From NCBI RefSeq assembly GCF_022829585.1, contig NZ_JAKSYC010000270.1, positions 20,182 through 84,181 of the forward strand: a stretch of DNA of 64,000 nucleotides, read 5' to 3'. Every line of letters starts with the position of its first letter. Positions within the stretch are counted from its first letter, which is position 1. Shown here one piece after another: positions 60,920 through 64,000 of the stretch. Made by a program: the position numbers and the translations under genes. The notes beneath the pieces were generated by a model, which saw nothing but the letters and a program-made list of their open reading frames with translations, was not told the origin of the DNA and searched no databases. The stretch comes from Methylobacterium sp. J-026 (lineage in GTDB: Bacteria > Pseudomonadota > Alphaproteobacteria > Rhizobiales > Beijerinckiaceae).

Positions 60920-61101
60920 GGCTCGTTCCTCAAGGGATGATGCTGTCAGGATCGGCTTCGACGGTTGAACGAAGCCTGAAACCGCCGTTCATCCACCGGC
61001 GGCCGAAAGCACCGAACCGATCCCTCGCGACGCGGATGCAGGGCTCCTCCGGTCGCAAGGGTTGAAGGCATCCCCTTCCGTTCGGGTATGTTCCCGATGG
61101 C

Positions 61102-62061
61102 TCAGACGACGTGGGCGGGGGCGAGGGCGCAGGCGCTATCCGCGCTCGTCTCGACCTGCAGGGTGGTGTGGCCGATGCCGAACCGTTCCTTGATGCCGGC
61201 GGCCGCGTTCATGAGGAACGCGTCGTCGGGTCGGCCGCCGGGCATCAGGAGATGGGCGGTCAGGCAGGTCTCGGTGGTGCTCATCGCCCAAACGTGGAGG
61301 TCGTGCAGGGCGGCGACGCCCGGCAGTCCTTCGAGGTGGGCGCGGACGTCGGCCGGATCGATGCCCGGCGGGACGGCGGCGAGGGACAGCGTGAGGCTGT
61401 CGCGCAGGAGGCCCCAGGTGCTCCAGACGATGACCGCCACGATGGCGAGGCTGACGACGGGATCGAGCCAGGTCCACCCGGTGTAGAGGATCACGAGGCC
61501 GGCGATCACCACGCCCGCCGAGACGGCGGCGTCGGCGGCCATGTGCAGGAAGGCGCCCTTGATGTTGATGTCGCCCTTGGCCCCGGAGGCGAACAGCCAG
61601 GCGGTGATGCCGTTCACCAGGATGCCGACCGCGGCCACGATCATCACCGTCTTGCCGGCGACGGGTGCTGGTTCGCCGAAGCGCTGGATCGCCTCCCAGG
61701 CGATGGCGCCGACGGCGACCAGCAGGAACACCGCGTTGAACAGGGCCGCCAGGATCGACGAGCCCTTCATCCCGTAGGTGTAGCGGGCGCTCGGGGCGCG
61801 CTTGGCCAGCACCATGGCGACCCAGGCCACCACGAGGCCGAGCACGTCGGAAAGGTTGTGGCCGGCATCGGCCAGCAGGGCCATCGAGTTCGCCAGCACC
61901 CCGTAGGTGGCCTCGACGACGACGAATCCGACGTTGAGGGCGATGCCGATGGCGAACGCCTTCCCGAAGCTCGCCGGGGCGTGGCTGTGTCCGGGGCCGT
62001 GGGCGTGCCCGGCGTGGGCTTCGGAATGGTCGTGTCCGGCGTGGTCGTGGCGTTCCGTCAT
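61102..62061 (-). CDS. czcD: CDF cation exporter (CzcD/ZitB-like)
   Basis: 319 residues, six helices. His-rich N-terminal tail (RHDHAGHDHSEAHAGHAHGP), then LNVGFVVVEATYGVLANSMA with helix-2 metal site in LLADAGHNLSDVLGLVVAWV (HxxxD) and helix-5 site AFLHMAADAAVSAGVVIAGL (HxxxD), typical of Zn/Cd/Co CDF exporters. C-terminal cytoplasmic domain includes HDLHVWAMSTTETCLTAHLL. Proton-coupled efflux from the cytoplasm. A MerR-type promoter lies immediately upstream (62093-62123). Confidence 0.92.
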   Translation of the reverse strand: MTERHDHAGHDHSEAHAGHAHGPGHSHAPASFGKAFAIGIALNVGFVVVEATYGVLANSMALLADAGHNLSDVLGLVVAWVAMVLAKRAPSARYTYGMKGSSILAALFNAVFLLVAVGAIAWEAIQRFGEPAPVAGKTVMIVAAVGILVNGITAWLFASGAKGDINIKGAFLHMAADAAVSAGVVIAGLVILYTGWTWLDPVVSLAIVAVIVWSTWGLLRDSLTLSLAAVPPGIDPADVRAHLEGLPGVAALHDLHVWAMSTTETCLTAHLLMPGGRPDDAFLMNAAAGIKERFGIGHTTLQVETSADSACALAPAHVV

Positions 62062-62092
62062 CTCGGCTTCCGGTCTGAGGGTGCAAGCATCG

Positions 62093-62123
62093 ATGCCTAA
62101 CTCCTCTACCCACTAGAGGAGCA
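62093..62123 (-). promoter_or_regulatory. MerR-type promoter of the CDF gene
   Basis: On the minus strand TTGCTC (62123-62118), a 19-bp spacer CTCTAGTGGGTAGAGGAGT, and TAGGCA as -10 (62098-62093). The spacer holds an imperfect dyad (CTCCTCTA...TAGAGGAG). An overlong spacer with a dyad is the hallmark of MerR-family activated promoters. Its sequence matches the site before the P-type ATPase. Confidence 0.75.
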
Positions 62124-62143
62124 AGCCCGCGTTTCGGCCTCGG

Positions 62144-62566
62144 TCAGTGCCGGTCGCTGAGACACTCGCCGTGGTCGGCCAGCACCTCGATGATGCGGCA
62201 TTCCCCGACGTCGCCGCCCGAGCACTGCTCGACCATGGCCTGCATCTCCCGCCTGAGGCCGGTAAGCCGGGCGATCCGGTCGTCGATGTCGGCGAGGTGT
62301 TTCCGGGCGATGGCGTCCGCCTCCCCGCAAGGCCGATCGGGATGTCCGGCCAGGTCGAGAAGGGTTCGGATATCCGCGATCTCGAAGCCGAGTTCGCGGG
62401 CGTGCCGGATGAACCGCAGCGTCCGGACGTCGCCCTCTCCGTAGGTGCGGCGATTGCCTTCCGTACGCACCGGCGTCGGCAGCAATCCGCGTTCCTCGTA
62501 GAACCGGATCGTGGGGACCTTCACCGCGGCGCGCCGCGACAACTCCCCGATGGCGATGGGCTTCAT
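62144..62566 (-). CDS. MerR-family metal-responsive regulator
   Basis: 140 residues from ATG 62566. HTH: IGELSRRAAVKVPTIRFYEE, with RGLLPTPVRTEGNRRTY wing, then LRFIRHARELGFEIADIRTL dimerisation helix. Metal ligands: the cysteine in HPDRPCGEAD, which matches the dimer-helix Cys of ZntR/CadR/PbrR, and C-terminal cysteines in MVEQCSGGDVGECRI and HGECLS. Zn(II)/Cd(II)/Pb(II) sensing is likely. It lies between its two target promoters, divergent from the ATPase. The frame is open to 63001 but upstream is shadow of the ATPase. Confidence 0.9.
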   Translation of the reverse strand: MKPIAIGELSRRAAVKVPTIRFYEERGLLPTPVRTEGNRRTYGEGDVRTLRFIRHARELGFEIADIRTLLDLAGHPDRPCGEADAIARKHLADIDDRIARLTGLRREMQAMVEQCSGGDVGECRIIEVLADHGECLSDRH

Positions 62567-62571
62567 TCCGC

Positions 62572-62602
62572 TTGCTCCTCTAGTCGCTGGAGGAAGTAGG
62601 GT
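62572..62602 (+). promoter_or_regulatory. MerR-type promoter of the P-type ATPase gene
   Basis: TTGCTC (62572-62577), 19-bp spacer CTCTAGTCGCTGGAGGAAG, then TAGGGT (62597-62602). The spacer contains the dyad CTCCTC...GAGGA. Same TTGCTCCTCTAGT core as the CDF promoter, so one regulator should serve both. Confidence 0.75.
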
Positions 62603-62626
62603 GCCTTCGAGAGATGCGGAAGGCAC
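62601..62626 (+). promoter_or_regulatory. 5' leader hairpin covering the ATPase RBS
   Basis: GTGCCTTC (62601-62608) pairs perfectly with GAAGGCAC (62619-62626) around a 10-base loop, and the 3' arm holds the GGAAGG ribosome binding site of the ATPase start at 62632. Folding would hide the site. Whether it is used as a control is unknown. Confidence 0.5.
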
Positions 62627-62631
62627 CCGCC

Positions 62632-64000
62632 ATGAGCGATGCTGCGACCCCGGACCGAACCGAGAGCCCCCCGACGCGCCTGCGCGTGACCGGGATGGAC
62701 TGCGCCTCGTGCGCCGCCAAGGTCGAGAACGCCGTTCGGCGCCTACCCGGCATCGAGGACATCTCGGTCTCGGTGGCGACCGAGACGCTGACGGTGCGGC
62801 ATGGACCCGCCACCGACGCCCGGGCCATCGCGGCGACGGTCCGCAGCCTGGGCTACGGCGCCGAGGCCCCCTCCGCCGACACGGTGTCGGATGCCGAACG
62901 ACCTGAGCCGGTCTGGTGGCGGTCTCCGAAGGCGCTGCTGGCGTTCGCCTGCGCGGCGGCCCTGGTGCTGGCTTACGCGGTCGGCCAAGCCGCGCCGGCA
63001 ACGGAGCGCTGGGCTTTCCTGGCGGCCATGGCGGTCGGCCTGGTACCGATTGCTCGACGTGCCGTCGCGGCCGCCCGGCACGGGACGCCGTTCTCCATCG
63101 AGACCCTGATGTCCGTGGCCGCCATCGGCGCGACCGCCATCGGGGCGACCGAGGAGGCGGCCACGGTCGTCTTCCTGTTCCTGGTCGGCGAGGTGCTGGA
63201 AGGGGTGGCCGCAGGCCGGGCCAGGGCGAGCATCCGGGGTCTCACCGGCTTGGTGCCCGACACGGCCCTGCTGGAGGGCGACGGATCGATGGAGCGGGTG
63301 CCCGCGGCGAGCCTGCGGGTCGGGGCGACCGTCCTGGTGAGGCCGGGTGACCGGGTCCCGGCGGACGGAACCGTCCTCGACGGGGAGAGCGCGGTGGACG
63401 AGGCGCCGGTCACCGGCGAGAGCGTGCCGCGGCGCAAGGCACCGGGCGATGCGGTGTTCGCCGGGACCGTGAACGGGGACGGCGCGCTTCGGGTGCGGGT
63501 GACCGCGGCGGCGCGGGACAACACCATCGCCCGGGTCGTGCGGCTGGTGGAGGAGGCCCAGGAGGCCAAGGCCCCGACCGAGCGCATGATAGACCGCTTC
63601 TCCCGCATCTACACCCCGGCCGTGGTCGCGGTGGCCGCCCTCGTCGCGATCCTGCCACCGCTGCTGTTCGGGGGCTCGTGGGACGGCTGGGTCTACAAGG
63701 GGCTCGCCATCCTGCTGATCGGGTGCCCCTGCGCCCTGGTCATCTCGACGCCGGCCGCCATCGCGGCGGGGCTCTCGGCAGGCGCCCGGCGGGGCCTGCT
63801 CATCAAGGGCGGCGGCGTGCTGGAACGGCTCGCCGCCGTGACCATGGTGGCCTTCGACAAGACCGGCACCCTGACCGAGGGCAAGCCCGTGGTCACCGAC
63901 GTCCTGGCGTTCGGCCGGTCCGAACGGGAGGTCCTCTCCCTGGCCGCCGCGCTGGAGGCGGGCTCCTCGCATCCGCTCGCCAAGGCGGTCCTGGCCAAGG
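62632..64000 (+). CDS. zntA: Zn/Cd/Pb-type P1B ATPase, partial (runs off window)
   Basis: At least 456 residues, continuing past 64000. N-terminal HMA domain with metal motif GMDCASC (Cys 24 and 27), helices, actuator loop with TGES (VDEAPVTGESVPRRKA), the TM6 motif CPC at 365-367 in IGCPCALVISTPAAIAAG, and phosphorylation Asp 409 in FDKTGTLTEGKP. CPCALVISTPAA fits the P1B-2 class exporting Zn(II), Cd(II) and Pb(II). Driven by the MerR-type promoter and probably coregulated with the CDF exporter. Confidence 0.93.
   Translation, partial: MSDAATPDRTESPPTRLRVTGMDCASCAAKVENAVRRLPGIEDISVSVATETLTVRHGPATDARAIAATVRSLGYGAEAPSADTVSDAERPEPVWWRSPKALLAFACAAALVLAYAVGQAAPATERWAFLAAMAVGLVPIARRAVAAARHGTPFSIETLMSVAAIGATAIGATEEAATVVFLFLVGEVLEGVAAGRARASIRGLTGLVPDTALLEGDGSMERVPAASLRVGATVLVRPGDRVPADGTVLDGESAVDEAPVTGESVPRRKAPGDAVFAGTVNGDGALRVRVTAAARDNTIARVVRLVEEAQEAKAPTERMIDRFSRIYTPAVVAVAALVAILPPLLFGGSWDGWVYKGLAILLIGCPCALVISTPAAIAAGLSAGARRGLLIKGGGVLERLAAVTMVAFDKTGTLTEGKPVVTDVLAFGRSEREVLSLAAALEAGSSHPLAKAVLAK

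Noticed and set aside
1..64000. tRNA, rRNA or CRISPR array
   Set aside because: No cloverleaf, rRNA signature or regularly spaced 25-40 bp direct repeats were seen on either strand.

Overview
High-GC DNA with dense, mostly co-directional operons and many ATGA/GTGA start-stop overlaps. Gene content (tartrate utilisation, cobalamin-riboswitch TonB receptors, SorAB-type sulfite oxidation with an ECF sigma factor, Cus/Czc metal efflux) fits an alphaproteobacterium of the Rhizobiales, most likely Methylobacterium/Methylorubrum or a close relative. That placement is an inference from content and base composition; there is no rRNA or marker gene here to fix it.

Layout. (1) 49-3566: small accessory genes of unknown function, including two HTH-like proteins, ending at a strong hairpin terminator; this looks like an island or prophage remnant. 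3567-4498 is a non-coding, lower-GC stretch holding a helically phased array of GTGCGCC repeats. (2) 4499-16226: a five-gene operon read as a Druantia type I-like anti-phage system: DruA (DUF4338), a 945-aa protein, a 359-aa protein, the giant DruE helicase with a C-terminal DUF1998-type cysteine cluster, and a 348-aa protein with two C-terminal membrane helices. Gene order and the terminal membrane gene differ from the type I layout I know. (3) 16404-17482: a frameshifted, truncated IS5-family transposase abutting the 5' remnant of a metallo-beta-lactamase-fold hydrolase gene. (4) 17747-23754: a GntR/FCD regulator divergent from ttuB-ttuC-ttuD-ttuE, which take tartrate to pyruvate. (5) 23850-30280: an SDR, then a Cu/Ag efflux operon (Met/Cys-rich secreted protein, FixH-like protein, CusB, CusA). 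(6) 30347-40527: two cobalamin riboswitches, each before a TonB-dependent receptor; the first also leads into BtuF-BtuC-BtuD and two little-known genes, the second into a DUF1624-like membrane acyltransferase.

(7) 40817-43941: histidine phosphatase, YeiH-type exporter, class III cyclase. (8) 44036-53085: a sulfite-response cluster: SorA, SorB, two beta-propeller proteins, a second sulfite oxidase-like protein, and a minus-strand operon encoding a COG4315 protein, ECF sigma, anti-sigma, LysR and DUF202, plus a DUF305 protein. Four promoters here share GGAATA-N14-GCATCTC, which I read as the target of the local sigma factor; one drives the sigma operon itself, implying autoregulation. (9) 53497-64000: a second metal-resistance block: His-tailed EamA transporter, a broken secreted-protein gene, CzcA and CzcB, small His/Cys-rich secreted proteins, a CDF exporter, a MerR regulator and a Zn/Cd/Pb P-type ATPase running off the window. 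MerR-type promoters with 19-bp spacers precede both the CDF and ATPase genes.

No rRNA, tRNA or CRISPR array was seen.
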